Below are positions 53,244-62,736 of a stretch of DNA of 64,000 bases, piece after piece. The stretch covers positions 4,211,001-4,275,000 of the forward strand of contig NZ_JAFHKM010000002.1 in the NCBI RefSeq assembly GCF_016937515.1, written 5' to 3'. Both the position numbers and the translations under genes were made by a program. Source of the DNA: Cohnella algarum (GTDB lineage: Bacteria; Bacillota; Bacilli; Paenibacillales; Paenibacillaceae). Within the stretch, counting starts at the first letter, position 1. Each line of letters begins with the position of its first letter. The notes below the pieces were generated by a model. That model did not search any database, was not told the DNA's origin, and worked only from the letters and a program-made list of their open reading frames with translations.

Positions 53244-54371
53244 GTGGCAGAGAAACGAGACTATTACGAAGTGCTGGGGGTCGACCGGAACGCTTCGGCC
53301 GAAGATATCAAAAAAGCCTATCGGAAACTCGCTCGCCAGTACCATCCCGACGTCAACAAGGCGCCCGATGCCGAAGCGAAATTCAAGGAGGTCAAGGAAG
53401 CGAGCGACGTTTTGAGCGATCCTCAGAAGCGCGCGCGCTACGACCAGTACGGTCATCAGGATCCGATGGCGGGCTTCGGCGGCGGAGCTGGCGGGGCCGG
53501 CGATTTCGCGGGCGGCTTCGGCGACATTTTCGATATGTTTTTCGGCGGCGGCGGCCGGCGCGATCCGAACGCTCCTCAGCGCGGGAACGATTTGCAATAT
53601 ACGATGACCCTTACGTTCAAGGAAGCGGTTTTCGGCAAGGAAACGGATTTGACCATTCCCCGCACCGAAACTTGCGACACGTGCCACGGCAGCGGCGCGA
53701 AGCCCGGCTCGAAAGTGGACACCTGTTCCTCCTGCCGGGGCACCGGCCAGGAAGAAGTCGTGCAGAATACGCCGTTCGGGCGCATCGTCAACCGCAGGGT
53801 ATGTTCCGCTTGCGGCGGGCGCGGCAAGACGATCCGCGAGCGCTGCGGGACTTGCGGCGGCAGCGGCCAAGTGAAACGCCAGCGGAAAATCCACGTCAAA
53901 ATTCCGGCAGGCGTCGACGACGGCGCCCAGCTTCGCGTCAGCGGCGAAGGGGAAGCCGGCGTGCGCGGAGGGCCCCCGGGCGATCTTTACCTCGTTCTTC
54001 GGGTGAAGGAGCACGAGTTTTTCGAACGCGAAGGAGACGACATCTATTGCGAAGTGCCGCTTACGTTCGTGCAGGCGGCGCTCGGCGACGAGATCGAAGT
54101 TCCGACGTTGACGGAAAAGGTCAAGCTCAAAATTCCGGCCGGAACCCAGACGGGCACGTATTTCCGGCTCAAGGGAAAGGGCGTGCCGAAGCTTCGCGGC
54201 TACGGGCAAGGCGACCAGCACGTCAAGGTGACGATCGTGACGCCGACCAACCTGTCCGACGCCCAGAAGGATCTGCTGCGCGATTTTGCCGCCAAGAGCG
54301 GGGAATCGACGCAGGAGCAGCACCCCTCGAACATTTTCGAACGCATGAAAAAAGCGATTTTAGGCGACTGA
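53244..54371 (+). CDS. dnaJ: Chaperone DnaJ (Hsp40)
   Basis: The 375-residue protein has a J domain with the HPD motif (YHPDVNK), a Gly/Phe-rich region (about 75-115), four CxxCxGxG zinc repeats ([38 protein letters not shown]) and the C-terminal substrate-binding domains. It begins with GTG behind GAGGAGG. It works with DnaK and GrpE. Confidence 0.97.
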   Translation: MAEKRDYYEVLGVDRNASAEDIKKAYRKLARQYHPDVNKAPDAEAKFKEVKEASDVLSDPQKRARYDQYGHQDPMAGFGGGAGGAGDFAGGFGDIFDMFFGGGGRRDPNAPQRGNDLQYTMTLTFKEAVFGKETDLTIPRTETCDTCHGSGAKPGSKVDTCSSCRGTGQEEVVQNTPFGRIVNRRVCSACGGRGKTIRERCGTCGGSGQVKRQRKIHVKIPAGVDDGAQLRVSGEGEAGVRGGPPGDLYLVLRVKEHEFFEREGDDIYCEVPLTFVQAALGDEIEVPTLTEKVKLKIPAGTQTGTYFRLKGKGVPKLRGYGQGDQHVKVTIVTPTNLSDAQKDLLRDFAAKSGESTQEQHPSNIFERMKKAILGD

Positions 54372-54497
54372 TCGCCCGTTCCCCGGCCTCCTGCCCGCCG
54401 TTTGCGCGGAAGGGGGCTCTTTGCCGTGCATAGCCGCGAAAGCGACCGCGCATGCTACTTAACTGAGGCAAACTACAAATCAAAGGATGGATCGACG

Positions 54498-54677
54498 ATG
54501 AGCTTACGCGATTTCTTTAACCAGAAGCCGTTTCGTTCGAATCCGCCCGCCAAGCTTCCGGTTGCTTCGGCCGAGGACGTGGAGTTTTCCCAGGAGCTGG
54601 CGGACGAAGACGATCTGGAAGCGCAGCAAAGAGCCGAGGAAGCGGATCGCCGCGCGGCCTTGTATAAAGGGGAATAA
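54498..54677 (+). CDS. Small acidic protein, 59 residues, unknown
   Basis: The frame from ATG 54498 (AAAGGA upstream) encodes a short protein with a basic start (MSLRDFFNQKPFRSNPP) and an acidic, Glu/Ala-rich helix-forming end (EFSQELADEDDLEAQQRAEEADRRA). No family recognised. It lies between dnaJ and another small gene that begins 5 bases after its stop, suggesting a pair. Real coding is supported by the ribosome site, GC-rich third positions and tight spacing. Confidence 0.6.
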   Translation: MSLRDFFNQKPFRSNPPAKLPVASAEDVEFSQELADEDDLEAQQRAEEADRRAALYKGE

Positions 54678-54682
54678 GCGCG

Positions 54683-54967
54683 ATGGACATGGTATCGATG
54701 GCCGCCAGTTTTCCGTCGCAGGATCAGGCGGAGCGGGCGGTCCGCAAACTGGCGGCTCTTCGCGCCGACCGGTTCCGAATGGAACGGCTCGGCGGAGAAG
54801 CGGGTTCGCTTCCCGGGGATCAAGGAATCGAAGCTTCCGGCGAGCTCGGAGAAGCCGATTCCGCAGAGGCGTTCAGCCTGTCCGTGCAGGTGCCGGCGGC
54901 CGCGGCGCGGCAAGCCAGGACCGTCATCGAGCAAGCCGGCGGCCAAGTTCGATCGGAAGCCCCTTGA
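54683..54967 (+). CDS. Small protein, 94 residues, unknown
   Basis: The protein has an N-terminal FPSQDQAERAVRKLAALRADRFRMERLGG and a C-terminal FSLSVQVPAAAARQARTVIEQAGGQV, which together look like a beta-alpha-beta fold of the kind seen in general stress or heat-shock-linked small proteins (sequence ends with an AGG turn). I do not recognise a named family. It lies 5 bases after the preceding small gene and before a terminator. Confidence 0.65.
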   Translation: MDMVSMAASFPSQDQAERAVRKLAALRADRFRMERLGGEAGSLPGDQGIEASGELGEADSAEAFSLSVQVPAAAARQARTVIEQAGGQVRSEAP

Positions 54968-54973
54968 GTTTGA

Positions 54974-55006
54974 AGCGCCGGGCCGCAGGGCCCAGGCGTT
55001 TTTTTG
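54974..55006 (+). terminator. Rho-independent terminator before prmA
   Basis: GCGCCGGGCC pairs with GGCCCAGGCG around a GCAG loop (one bulge), followed by seven T residues. Confidence 0.8.
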
Positions 55007-55033
55007 CGTCCTCTTCCGCGAAGCGTGTATAAT
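55004..55033 (+). promoter_or_regulatory. Candidate prmA promoter
   Basis: TTGCGT (55004-55009), an 18-base spacer and TATAAT (55028-55033); the -35 box begins in the tail of the previous terminator. Confidence 0.55.
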
Positions 55034-55086
55034 GAAGGTCAATGAACCGTCAATCGGAGTGCCGTTTGAATCAGGGAGGAAAAGCT

Positions 55087-56079
55087 GTGCGTTGGTTTGA
55101 AGTGACCGTCTTCGCGGCGGAGGATTCGCAGGATATTATCGCCAATTATCTTCACGAGCTGGGGGCGGGAGGCGTATCGATCGAGGAATCGTGGACGCCC
55201 GACAAGCCGAGGGATACGTCTTACGGCCAATGGTACGACAAGCCGCTCAACGACATCCCTGCGGGCTACGCTTATATTAAAGGTTATTTTTCGGAGGACA
55301 CCGATGCGAACGGGGTCGCCGCGGAGCTTGAGAGGCTGCTGCCCGGATTGCCCGAATTCGGCTTCGACGCGGGACAATTCCGGATCGGCGTAGCCGAGGT
55401 GGACGAGGAAGACTGGGCGCATGCGTGGAAGAAATATTTCAAGCCGATCGCGGTAACCGATCGTTTGACGATCAAGCCGACGTGGGAGGAGTACGAAGCG
55501 CGGCCCGGCGAGCTGATCATCGAGCTCGATCCGGGCATGGCGTTCGGCACGGGAACGCATCCGACGACCGCGCTTTGCCTGCGCACGCTCGAAGGCGCCA
55601 TTTCCGGCGGGGAGACGGTGATCGACGTCGGCACGGGGTCCGGCATCCTCGCGATCGGCGCCATCCGGCTCGGGGCCGAGCGGGTGCTGGCCGTCGACCT
55701 CGATCCGGTGGCGGTGACGAGCGCGGAGCAAAACGCGGCGCTGAACGGCCTGGAAGGCGCAATCGAAGTCAGGAAAAGCGATCTTCTCGGCGTGCTCCGA
55801 TCGGCGGAGAGGGAGGAGACGCGGGAGAGCGGCTCCGTTCGCCCGCCCGTCGATATCGTCGTGGCGAACATTCTCGCCGAGATCATTCTTTTGTTCGTTT
55901 CCGACGTGATGGACGTGCTGAAGCCGGGCGGGATTTACATTGCCAGCGGCATTTACAAAAACAAGGAAGCCGACGTGGAAGCCGCGCTGCTCGCCGCAGG
56001 CTTCGAAATCGTCGACCGGGTCCGCCAGGACGACTGGATCGCGTTCGTGGCGGGCAAGCCGAAGGGAGACGCGGAATGA
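55087..56079 (+). CDS. prmA: Ribosomal protein L11 methyltransferase
   Basis: The 330-residue SAM enzyme has the N-terminal substrate domain (VRWFEVTVFAAEDSQDIIANYLHELGAGGVSIEE), the PrmA linker DPGMAFGTGTHPTTALCLRTLE, motif I VIDVGTGSGILAIGA, LAVDLDPVAV and the catalytic VANILAEIIL. GTG 55087 is chosen because GGGAGGAAAAG precedes it. An extra loop of about 10 residues (EREETRESGSVR) lies before the NILAE motif. The stop overlaps the next gene. Confidence 0.95.
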   Translation: MRWFEVTVFAAEDSQDIIANYLHELGAGGVSIEESWTPDKPRDTSYGQWYDKPLNDIPAGYAYIKGYFSEDTDANGVAAELERLLPGLPEFGFDAGQFRIGVAEVDEEDWAHAWKKYFKPIAVTDRLTIKPTWEEYEARPGELIIELDPGMAFGTGTHPTTALCLRTLEGAISGGETVIDVGTGSGILAIGAIRLGAERVLAVDLDPVAVTSAEQNAALNGLEGAIEVRKSDLLGVLRSAEREETRESGSVRPPVDIVVANILAEIILLFVSDVMDVLKPGGIYIASGIYKNKEADVEAALLAAGFEIVDRVRQDDWIAFVAGKPKGDAE

Positions 56080-56798
56080 ATTTTCTCTGGTACCCGCTCG
56101 AGCATCTGCCGTTCATCGTCCTGACGATGCTGCTTGCTTTTACGGTGCACGAATTCGCGCATGCGTGGACGGCCTGGAAGTTCGGCGATCCGACCGCCTA
56201 CGAGCAAGGCCGGGTCACGCTCAATCCGATGGCCCATCTGGATTTGTTCGGCATCTTGTTTTTGCTCATTGCGGGGTTCGGCTGGGCGAAGCCGGTTCCG
56301 GTCCGCAGAAGCCGGTTTCGCCGTCCGAGGCTGATGAGCGTCGCCGTGACGGCCGCGGGACCCGTCAGCAATTTGCTGCTCGCCTTTCTGGGACTTCTCG
56401 TCCTTTATGTTCTGGTTGCGGTCGGGGCGCTGGAAGCCCCGTCGCAGGCGATGCTGGAAACGGTGTCGACTTTCATGTCCTACTGGCTTCATATTAACGT
56501 CATCCTTTTTTTGTTTAATCTGATCCCGCTGCCGCCGCTGGACGGCTACCGGATCGTCGAGGAGTTCGCGCCGCTTAACGTACGTCTTAAAATGAGCCAG
56601 AACGAGCAGTGGGGGATGTTCGTCTTCTTGCTGCTCGTGTTCATTCCGCCGCTGCGCAACGCCACAATCACGCCGTTGTTTTCGCTGGCCGCGCCGATTC
56701 AGGAGGCAATGAACGGGCTGCTCTCGAGCCTGTTCGGAAACGCCGGAAATTCGGTCATCGTCCGGACGCTGGGCTATATGCTCGGCTGGGCGCTCTAA
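56076..56798 (+). CDS. Site-2 protease family (M50) membrane peptidase
   Basis: The 240-residue protein has six predicted membrane segments, the zinc motif HEFAHAWTAW (HExxH) near residue 22 and NLIPLPPLDGYRI near residue 150 (third zinc ligand Asp). Such proteases cut membrane proteins within the bilayer. ATG 56076 overlaps the prmA stop. Location between prmA and rsmE is common in Paenibacillaceae. The substrate is unknown. Confidence 0.9.
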   Translation: MNFLWYPLEHLPFIVLTMLLAFTVHEFAHAWTAWKFGDPTAYEQGRVTLNPMAHLDLFGILFLLIAGFGWAKPVPVRRSRFRRPRLMSVAVTAAGPVSNLLLAFLGLLVLYVLVAVGALEAPSQAMLETVSTFMSYWLHINVILFLFNLIPLPPLDGYRIVEEFAPLNVRLKMSQNEQWGMFVFLLLVFIPPLRNATITPLFSLAAPIQEAMNGLLSSLFGNAGNSVIVRTLGYMLGWAL

Positions 56799-56865
56799 TC
56801 GAAGGTGGCGCCATATCGGCAAACGAGGTATGATGAAGGGTAGAAAAAAGCGGGGGGCTTGAGAC

Positions 56866-57639
56866 ATGCAGCGCTATTTCGTCGCTCCCGGCCAATTCGG
56901 CGAAGCCGGCGTGACGCTGGCGGGCGAGGATGCCCGTCATTTGAGCGCGGTGATGCGGGCGAAGCCGGGGGACGTTTTTATCGCTTGCGACGGTGCCGGA
57001 CGGGAAGCGAAGGTTCGGATCGATACGATCGGGACGGGCGCCGTTGCCGGCACGTTGCTCGAATGGATCGATTCGGGCTCGGAAATGGCGTGGCGCGTCG
57101 CCGTCGCCCAAAGCTTGCCGAAAGGAGACAAGCTGGAAACCGTCATTCAGAAGGGAACCGAGGCGGGCGCCGCCCGGTTTCAGCCGTTCGTTTCCAGAAG
57201 GACGATCGTCCAGTACGACGAGCGCAAGGAAGGGAAGCGGCTCGCGCGTTGGCGCACGATCGCCAAGGAGGCGGCCGAGCAATCGCACCGCTCGATCGTG
57301 CCGGAGGTTAAGCCCGTCATCTCGTGGAAGGAGCTGCTGGCTTCGTTCCGCGAATTCGATTCGGTGCTGCTCTGCTACGAAGAGGAAGGGCGAAGCGGTG
57401 CGGGACTTCAGCCTGCGCTAGCCGCTTTGAAGAACCGGTTCGCCGCGGACGGCCGGAACGATCCGAGCGTTCTGCTCGTCGTCGGTCCCGAGGGCGGCTT
57501 CGACCCCAGGGAGGCGGAGGAAGCAGAGGCCAACGGGGCGACGGCGGTCGGTCTGGGCCGCCGCATATTAAGGACGGAGACGGCCGCGCTTGTGGCGCTT
57601 GCTTGCATCGCGTACGAATCCGGAGAAATGGGAGGATGA
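56866..57639 (+). CDS. rsmE: 16S rRNA (uracil(1498)-N3)-methyltransferase
   Basis: The 257-residue SPOUT methyltransferase has the N-terminal PUA-like domain (ITLAGEDARHLSAVMRAKPGD type), KLETVIQKGTEAGAARFQPF, and the knotted SAM site LLVVGPEGGFDPREAEEAEANGA followed by GRRILRTETAAL. ATG 56866 is close after a TATGAT box. The next gene, mtaB, begins 6 bases after its stop. Confidence 0.95.
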   Translation: MQRYFVAPGQFGEAGVTLAGEDARHLSAVMRAKPGDVFIACDGAGREAKVRIDTIGTGAVAGTLLEWIDSGSEMAWRVAVAQSLPKGDKLETVIQKGTEAGAARFQPFVSRRTIVQYDERKEGKRLARWRTIAKEAAEQSHRSIVPEVKPVISWKELLASFREFDSVLLCYEEEGRSGAGLQPALAALKNRFAADGRNDPSVLLVVGPEGGFDPREAEEAEANGATAVGLGRRILRTETAALVALACIAYESGEMGG

Positions 57640-57645
57640 TCCGCC

Positions 57646-58995
57646 ATGCCTAGCGTGGCATTTTATACTTTGGGCTGCAAAGTCAATTTCTACGATACGG
57701 AAGCGATGTGGCAGCTGTTCAAAAACGAAGGCTACGAGCAGGTCGATTTCGAAACGAAGACCGCGGACGTCTACGTGATCAACACCTGCACCGTAACGAA
57801 CACCGGCGACAAAAAAAGCCGGCAAATTATCCGGCGGGCGGTGCGCCGCAATCCGGACGCCGTCATTGCCGTCACCGGCTGCTACGCGCAGACGTCGCCC
57901 GCGGAGATCATGGATATCGAGGGCGTCGATCTCGTCATCGGGACACAGGATCGCGACAAGCTGATGACGCTTATCGCGGACATTCAGAAGGAGCGCAAGC
58001 CGGTCAACGCGGTCCGCAACATAATGAAGACGCGCGAATTCGAGGAGCTTGACGTGCCGGCCTTCGCCGACAAGACGCGGGCATTCCTGAAAATCCAGGA
58101 GGGCTGCAACAATTTTTGCACCTTCTGCATCATTCCGTGGTCGCGCGGCCTTTCGCGCAGCCGGGATTCCGCAAGCGTGCTCAAGCAGGCGCGGCAGCTC
58201 GTCGCCGCTGGCTACAAGGAAATCGTGCTGACCGGCATCCATACCGGCGGCTACGGCGACGACCTGGAAAACTACCGGCTAGCCGATTTGCTGGCCGACC
58301 TCGACAAGGTCGAAGGGCTGGAACGGATCCGCATCAGCTCGATCGAAGCGAGCCAGATCGACGACAAGATGATCGCCGTGCTCAATTCGTCCCCGAAAAT
58401 GTGCCGGCATTTGCACATCCCGCTGCAAGCCGGCGACGACGCGATTTTGAAGCGGATGCGGCGCAAATATACGACCGCCGAATTCGCGGACAAAATCGCC
58501 CGCATCAAGGAAGCGATGCCGGACGTCGCGATCACGACCGACGTGATCGTCGGGTTTCCCGGAGAGACGGACGAGCAATTCGAGAACGGCTACCGGTTCA
58601 TGAAGGAAATCGGATTTGCCGAAATGCATGTGTTTCCGTATTCGAAGCGGACGGGAACGCCGGCGGCGCGCATGGATGACCAGGTCGACGAGGAGCTGAA
58701 GCACGAGAGGGTGCACAAGCTGATCGACCTGTCCGAGTCGATGCAGGCGGAATACGCGCGCAAATGGGCCGGACGCGAGCTTGAGGTTATCCCCGAGCGA
58801 ACCGGCAAAGCGCGCGAAGGCTCCGGCTTCATTGCCGGGCACGCGGACAATTATTTGCTCGTGGCGTTCGAAGGCGACGAGTCGCTCGTCGGCAAACTGT
58901 GCCGCGTGCGCGTCACGGAAACGGGCGTCAACGAGTGCAAGGGCGAGCTGCTCGAGGTGCTGGAAGACAGCTTTCCGATGGCGATGCGGGCTTGA
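57646..58995 (+). CDS. mtaB: tRNA (t6A37)-methylthiotransferase MtaB
   Basis: The 449-residue radical SAM enzyme converts t6A to ms2t6A at tRNA position 37. It has the UPF0004 domain with three Cys (LGCKVNFYD, CTVTNTGD, GCYAQTSP), the radical SAM cluster CNNFCTFCIIP, and a C-terminal TRAM domain. Order prmA-rsmE-mtaB is as in Bacillus (yqeT-U-V). It follows rsmE by 6 bases. Confidence 0.96.
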   Translation: MPSVAFYTLGCKVNFYDTEAMWQLFKNEGYEQVDFETKTADVYVINTCTVTNTGDKKSRQIIRRAVRRNPDAVIAVTGCYAQTSPAEIMDIEGVDLVIGTQDRDKLMTLIADIQKERKPVNAVRNIMKTREFEELDVPAFADKTRAFLKIQEGCNNFCTFCIIPWSRGLSRSRDSASVLKQARQLVAAGYKEIVLTGIHTGGYGDDLENYRLADLLADLDKVEGLERIRISSIEASQIDDKMIAVLNSSPKMCRHLHIPLQAGDDAILKRMRRKYTTAEFADKIARIKEAMPDVAITTDVIVGFPGETDEQFENGYRFMKEIGFAEMHVFPYSKRTGTPAARMDDQVDEELKHERVHKLIDLSESMQAEYARKWAGRELEVIPERTGKAREGSGFIAGHADNYLLVAFEGDESLVGKLCRVRVTETGVNECKGELLEVLEDSFPMAMRA

Positions 58996-59126
58996 GGTTT
59001 AAGTCGAAGGAGAAGAAAGATTTCAACCCGGCGATGGGCGGACGGCAGCGGCTGCCGCGTTGCCGGGATGGAATCTTTTGTCGTACATAAGTTGCAGATT
59101 CGGATATTTGGCAGGGGGAGTCGAAA

Positions 59127-60275
59127 GTGAAGGAAATTTCCGCGGGGGGCGTCGTCTACCGGAATCGGAACGGGAGCCTGGAAATTCAGTTGATTAAAGA
59201 CCGATTCGGAAAAACGACGCTGGCTAAGGGGAAGATGGAGGAAGGCGAGTCGATCGAGCAGACGGCGCTCCGCGAAATTTCGGAGGAAACGGGCATTTCC
59301 GGCCGAATCGTGGCGCCGCTGTCGGTCATTCGCTACCAGTACGAATCCGCCGATCGGGAAGCCGTTCAGAAGGAAGTGCATTACTTCCTGGTCGAAGCCG
59401 GGGACGGCTCCTTGAAAGCGCAAACGGAAGAAATCGCGGGCGTCGCCTGGCATACGCCGGAAGAAAGCTGGCGGCTTCAGCGCGAAGGCGGTTACGACAC
59501 GAACGACGAGGTGCTGCGCGCGGCGCTTCGCAAGCTGGGGTTCGAGCCGGCCGATACCGAGCCGGCGCCGCCGGGCGGCCGCTTTCCGATCTGGCTGCCG
59601 GGCCAGTCGATGGCGCCGTTTATCGACCATACGCTGCTGAAGGCGGACGCGCGCGCGGACGATTTCGCGAAGCTTTGCGACGAGGCGCTTGAATACGGGT
59701 TTTACAGCGTATGCGTGAACGGGCGCTGGGTTCGGATGTGCCGGGAGAAGCTGTCCGGAACCCCCGTCAAAGTGTGCGCCGTCGTCGGCTTTCCCCTCGG
59801 CGCCATGGCGACGCGGGCCAAAGCGTTCGAAGCCGCGGCCGCCGTCGAGGACGGCGCTTCGGAAATCGATATGGTGCTGCCGATCGGCAGGCTGCTCGAC
59901 CGGGATTTCGACGCCGTGGAACGGGATATCGCGTCGGTCGTGCAGGCGGTGCAGGGAGGCGCGCTCGTCAAGGTCATTCTGGAAACGGGAGCGCTGCCTT
60001 CGGAAGAGCTGAAGCGGGAAGCGTGCAAGCTGACGGAGGCGGCGGGCGCCGACTACGTGAAGACGTCGACCGGATTCGGGCCGGGCGGCGCGACGGAAGC
60101 GGATATACGGCTAATGCGCGAAGCGGTGTCTCCGCGCCTGGGCGTGAAAGCTTCGGGAGGCGTGCGGAGCGCGGAAACGGCCGCCGCGATGCTGCTGGCC
60201 GGCGCGAGCCGGATCGGCACGAGCTCCGGCGTCGCCATTGCCGGGGGATCGGCCGCCGCTTCCGGCGGGTATTAA
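59127..60275 (+). CDS. Nudix hydrolase fused to deoxyribose-phosphate aldolase (DeoC)
   Basis: The 382-residue protein has an N-terminal Nudix domain (residues about 1-145; box GKMEEGESIEQTALREISEETGI follows GKTTLAKGK, fitting Gx5Ex7REUxEExGU) and, after a Pro-rich linker (EPAPPGGRFPIW), a complete DeoC domain (about 160-382: FIDHTLLKADA, VCAVVGFPLGAM, EIDMV, Schiff-base Lys in YVKTSTGFGPGGAT and GVKASGGVRSAE). Both domains look intact. GTG 59127 starts the frame; an internal ATG at 59610 has no ribosome site. A nucleotide clean-up enzyme joined to a deoxynucleoside catabolic enzyme is functionally plausible. Confidence 0.9.
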   Translation: MKEISAGGVVYRNRNGSLEIQLIKDRFGKTTLAKGKMEEGESIEQTALREISEETGISGRIVAPLSVIRYQYESADREAVQKEVHYFLVEAGDGSLKAQTEEIAGVAWHTPEESWRLQREGGYDTNDEVLRAALRKLGFEPADTEPAPPGGRFPIWLPGQSMAPFIDHTLLKADARADDFAKLCDEALEYGFYSVCVNGRWVRMCREKLSGTPVKVCAVVGFPLGAMATRAKAFEAAAAVEDGASEIDMVLPIGRLLDRDFDAVERDIASVVQAVQGGALVKVILETGALPSEELKREACKLTEAAGADYVKTSTGFGPGGATEADIRLMREAVSPRLGVKASGGVRSAETAAAMLLAGASRIGTSSGVAIAGGSAAASGGY

Positions 60276-60309
60276 GCGAACCGAGCCGGCGAGCGGCGCT
60301 CGGCGGACG

Positions 60310-61302
60310 TTACTTGCCACGCGCGAGAGGCGACTGCGGAGGTTCGAGCGCGCGGACGCCCAAATACGCGATCGGCAGGGCGAGCACGGAACAGGCGACG
60401 TTGAACAGCGTCTGGGCATGCGCGATTTGGGCGGCCGGGTGGCCCGGGGCGATCGCGGCGGAAACGGCGAGCAGCTCCCCCTTCAACGGGTAGAACAGCA
60501 TCGTCCCGCCCACGTTCAGCGCGATTTGCGACAGCGCGACGAACCGGCCGCCCCTGCCGCCGGCAAGCGAGGCAAGCAATCCGGTAAAGCACGTGCCGAC
60601 GTTCGCGCCCAGCACGACGGCGACGCCGGTTACGGCCGGCAGCGTTCCTGTATCGGCGAGACTCATCGCCATGCCGATGACCGCCGAGCTCGAATGGACG
60701 AGCGCGGACAGCGCCGCTCCTCCGAGCAGCCCCCATACCGGCCTTTGCTCGGCGAACGCCATCCATTCCGCGAACGTGCCGTTTTGCTGAAGGGCGGGGC
60801 CGATCGACTGCAGCGAAGCGAACCCGACCAGCATGAGCGCGAAGCCCGCCGTCGCCGCCGAGCCGTAGCGCAACGCTTCCGCGGCATGGCGGGGAAGAGG
60901 AGGCGCCAGGCGGGCTTCCAGCGACAGAAACGTCCATAGCCAGACGACGAGAGAAGCACCGAGCAGGGGCAGGCCGAAGCGGTGAATGCGGAGGCCGATC
61001 AATTCGGTCGTCAGGGTCGTGCCGACGTTGGTCCCGAGCAAAATGCCGAAGCTGTTGGCGAGCGGCAGCATGCCGGCGTTGACGAGGCCGATCGTCAGCA
61101 GCGTCACCGCGGTTCCGCTTTGCAGCAGCCCGGAAGTCACGGTTCCGGATACGAAGCCGCGCAAGGGGGTCGAAGTCGTTCGTTCAAGCGCGGCGTTCAG
61201 CCGGTCCCCGGCCCAGACGCGAAGCGCCGTTTCCGTCATTTTCATGCCGCCGAGCAGCAAGGCCAGTCCGAAAATCGAAGCGGCGACGAGCGGAACCCAC
61301 AT
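60310..61302 (-). CDS. yqeW: Na/Pi cotransporter family protein (YqeW type)
   Basis: The 330-residue membrane protein has about eight hydrophobic segments and the duplicated SLC34-type motifs SGLLQSGTAVTLLTIGLVNAG and SALVHSSSAVIGMAMSLADTG (QSS-like), with GTNVGTTLT and GANVGTCFTG. It probably moves phosphate with sodium. No C-terminal PhoU domain is present. In Bacillus yqeW follows yqeV (mtaB); here the Nudix-DeoC gene lies between and the strand is reversed. Confidence 0.9.
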   Translation of the reverse strand: MWVPLVAASIFGLALLLGGMKMTETALRVWAGDRLNAALERTTSTPLRGFVSGTVTSGLLQSGTAVTLLTIGLVNAGMLPLANSFGILLGTNVGTTLTTELIGLRIHRFGLPLLGASLVVWLWTFLSLEARLAPPLPRHAAEALRYGSAATAGFALMLVGFASLQSIGPALQQNGTFAEWMAFAEQRPVWGLLGGAALSALVHSSSAVIGMAMSLADTGTLPAVTGVAVVLGANVGTCFTGLLASLAGGRGGRFVALSQIALNVGGTMLFYPLKGELLAVSAAIAPGHPAAQIAHAQTLFNVACSVLALPIAYLGVRALEPPQSPLARGK

Positions 61303-61395
61303 CGTCTCATTCCTCCCGTCATCCCATGAGAAATTTACATATCATTTTATGCTCAGACCGGACAAGTAATGTCCTTAAAGAAAGGCGTGATCGAC

Positions 61396-62736
61396 ATGTC
61401 CAATGAGGTTCAAGCCCGCGTCGTCCTGAACCGCTCCCGCCGTCCGAGGCTGGAGCAAGGCCATCCGTGGGTGTTTCGGAACGAAATCGAAAAGCTGGAG
61501 GGAGAAGCCGAACCCGGAGCCCTCGTTCAGGTGTTCAACCACCGTGGCCAATTTCAGGCCGTCGGGTACTGGAACCCGGCTTCCCAAATTTCCGTCCGGA
61601 TCGTCTCCTACAAGCCGCTTGAGCGGTGGGATACGGAATGGTTCAAGGCTCGATTCCAAACGTGCGCCGACCACCGCCGCCGGTTTTCCGGCTCCGAGCC
61701 GTCCTGCCGGCTCGTGTTCGGCGAAGCGGATTTTCTCCCTGGACTCGTCGTCGACCGGTATGCCGACGTACTTGTCGTGCAGGTGCTGACGCTCGGGATG
61801 GACAAGGCCCGCGAGCTTTGGCTGCCGGCTTTGATCGACGTGTTCGCGCCGCGCGGCATTTACGAGCGCAGCGACGTCGGCGTCCGCACGCTCGAAGGGC
61901 TGGAGGAGCGCATCGGCGTTTTGTACGGCGAATGTCCCCGCTACGTCGTCATCGAGGAAAACGGCCTGAAAGTCGAAGTCGATATCGAAGGCGGGCAAAA
62001 AACGGGATACTTTTTCGACCAACGGGAAAATCGCGCCGCCATCGCGCCGCTGATGACCGGATGGGGCGCAAGGAGCGGCATCGTCGTGGAGCGCAGAGAA
62101 ACGGAGGAAGGCATCCGGGACGTTCCCGTCAATGCCAACGGAAATCCGGTCACGTTCCCTTATTGGGACGGGGCGACCGTGCTCGAATGTTTCGCGCATA
62201 CCGGCAGCTTTTCTCTGCATGCCTGCAAATACGGCGCGAAAAAAGCGACCTGTCTCGATATTTCGGCGCATGCGATCGAAACCGCAAAGCGCAACGTCGA
62301 GCGGAACGGCTTTTCCGACCGGGTCGAATTCGTGACGGCCGACGCTTTCGAATATTTGCGGCAGCAGGTCAAGGGCCGGGAAGAACGCCTGCAAAGAGCG
62401 GCCGGAGGCAAGGCGGATACGTCGAAGCCGCTCGTTTCGGAAGGCCGGACGTGGGACGTCGTCATTCTCGATCCGCCGGCGTTCGCCAAGACGAAGCGGG
62501 CCGTGCCCAGCGCCATACGCGGCTATAAGGACATCAATTTGCACGCGATGAAGTTGGTCAACGAAGGCGGCTATTTGGTCACGGCGAGCTGCTCTTATCA
62601 TGTGCGGCCGGAGCTGTTCATGGAGACGCTTCTGGAGGCCGCCGCCGACGCCGGCAAAATTCTTCGCTGCATCGAATGGCGAGGGCGGGCAAAGATCATC
62701 CGCAGCTCGGCGGTGTCGAAGAAGGTCATTATTTGA
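61396..62736 (+). CDS. Class I SAM-dependent rRNA methyltransferase, RlmI family (C-terminal end frameshifted)
   Basis: The 446-residue protein has an N-terminal PUA-like domain (LEQGHPWVFRNEIEKLEG), the EEEE-like linker and a Rossmann SAM domain (YFFDQRENRAAIAP, VLECFAHTGSFSLHA, DVVILDPPAFAKTK, KLVNEGGYLVTASCSYHV). Homologues methylate C5 of a 23S rRNA cytosine. At 62683-62685 a run GGG would need a fourth G to give WRGAGKDHPQLGGVEEGHYLKFGIFEVRTRK and a stop at 62775-62777, the family's usual ending; as written the frame ends RAKIIRSSAVSKKVII. ATG 61396 is preferred to an earlier in-frame start at 61369. An inserted loop (about 225-255) separates YFFDQRENR from the SAM site. Confidence 0.88.
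   Translation: MSNEVQARVVLNRSRRPRLEQGHPWVFRNEIEKLEGEAEPGALVQVFNHRGQFQAVGYWNPASQISVRIVSYKPLERWDTEWFKARFQTCADHRRRFSGSEPSCRLVFGEADFLPGLVVDRYADVLVVQVLTLGMDKARELWLPALIDVFAPRGIYERSDVGVRTLEGLEERIGVLYGECPRYVVIEENGLKVEVDIEGGQKTGYFFDQRENRAAIAPLMTGWGARSGIVVERRETEEGIRDVPVNANGNPVTFPYWDGATVLECFAHTGSFSLHACKYGAKKATCLDISAHAIETAKRNVERNGFSDRVEFVTADAFEYLRQQVKGREERLQRAAGGKADTSKPLVSEGRTWDVVILDPPAFAKTKRAVPSAIRGYKDINLHAMKLVNEGGYLVTASCSYHVRPELFMETLLEAAADAGKILRCIEWRGRAKIIRSSAVSKKVII

Noticed and set aside
59610..59612. Separate deoC start inside the Nudix-DeoC frame
   Set aside because: No ribosome site before this ATG and the frame is continuous with the Nudix domain, so a fusion is the better reading.
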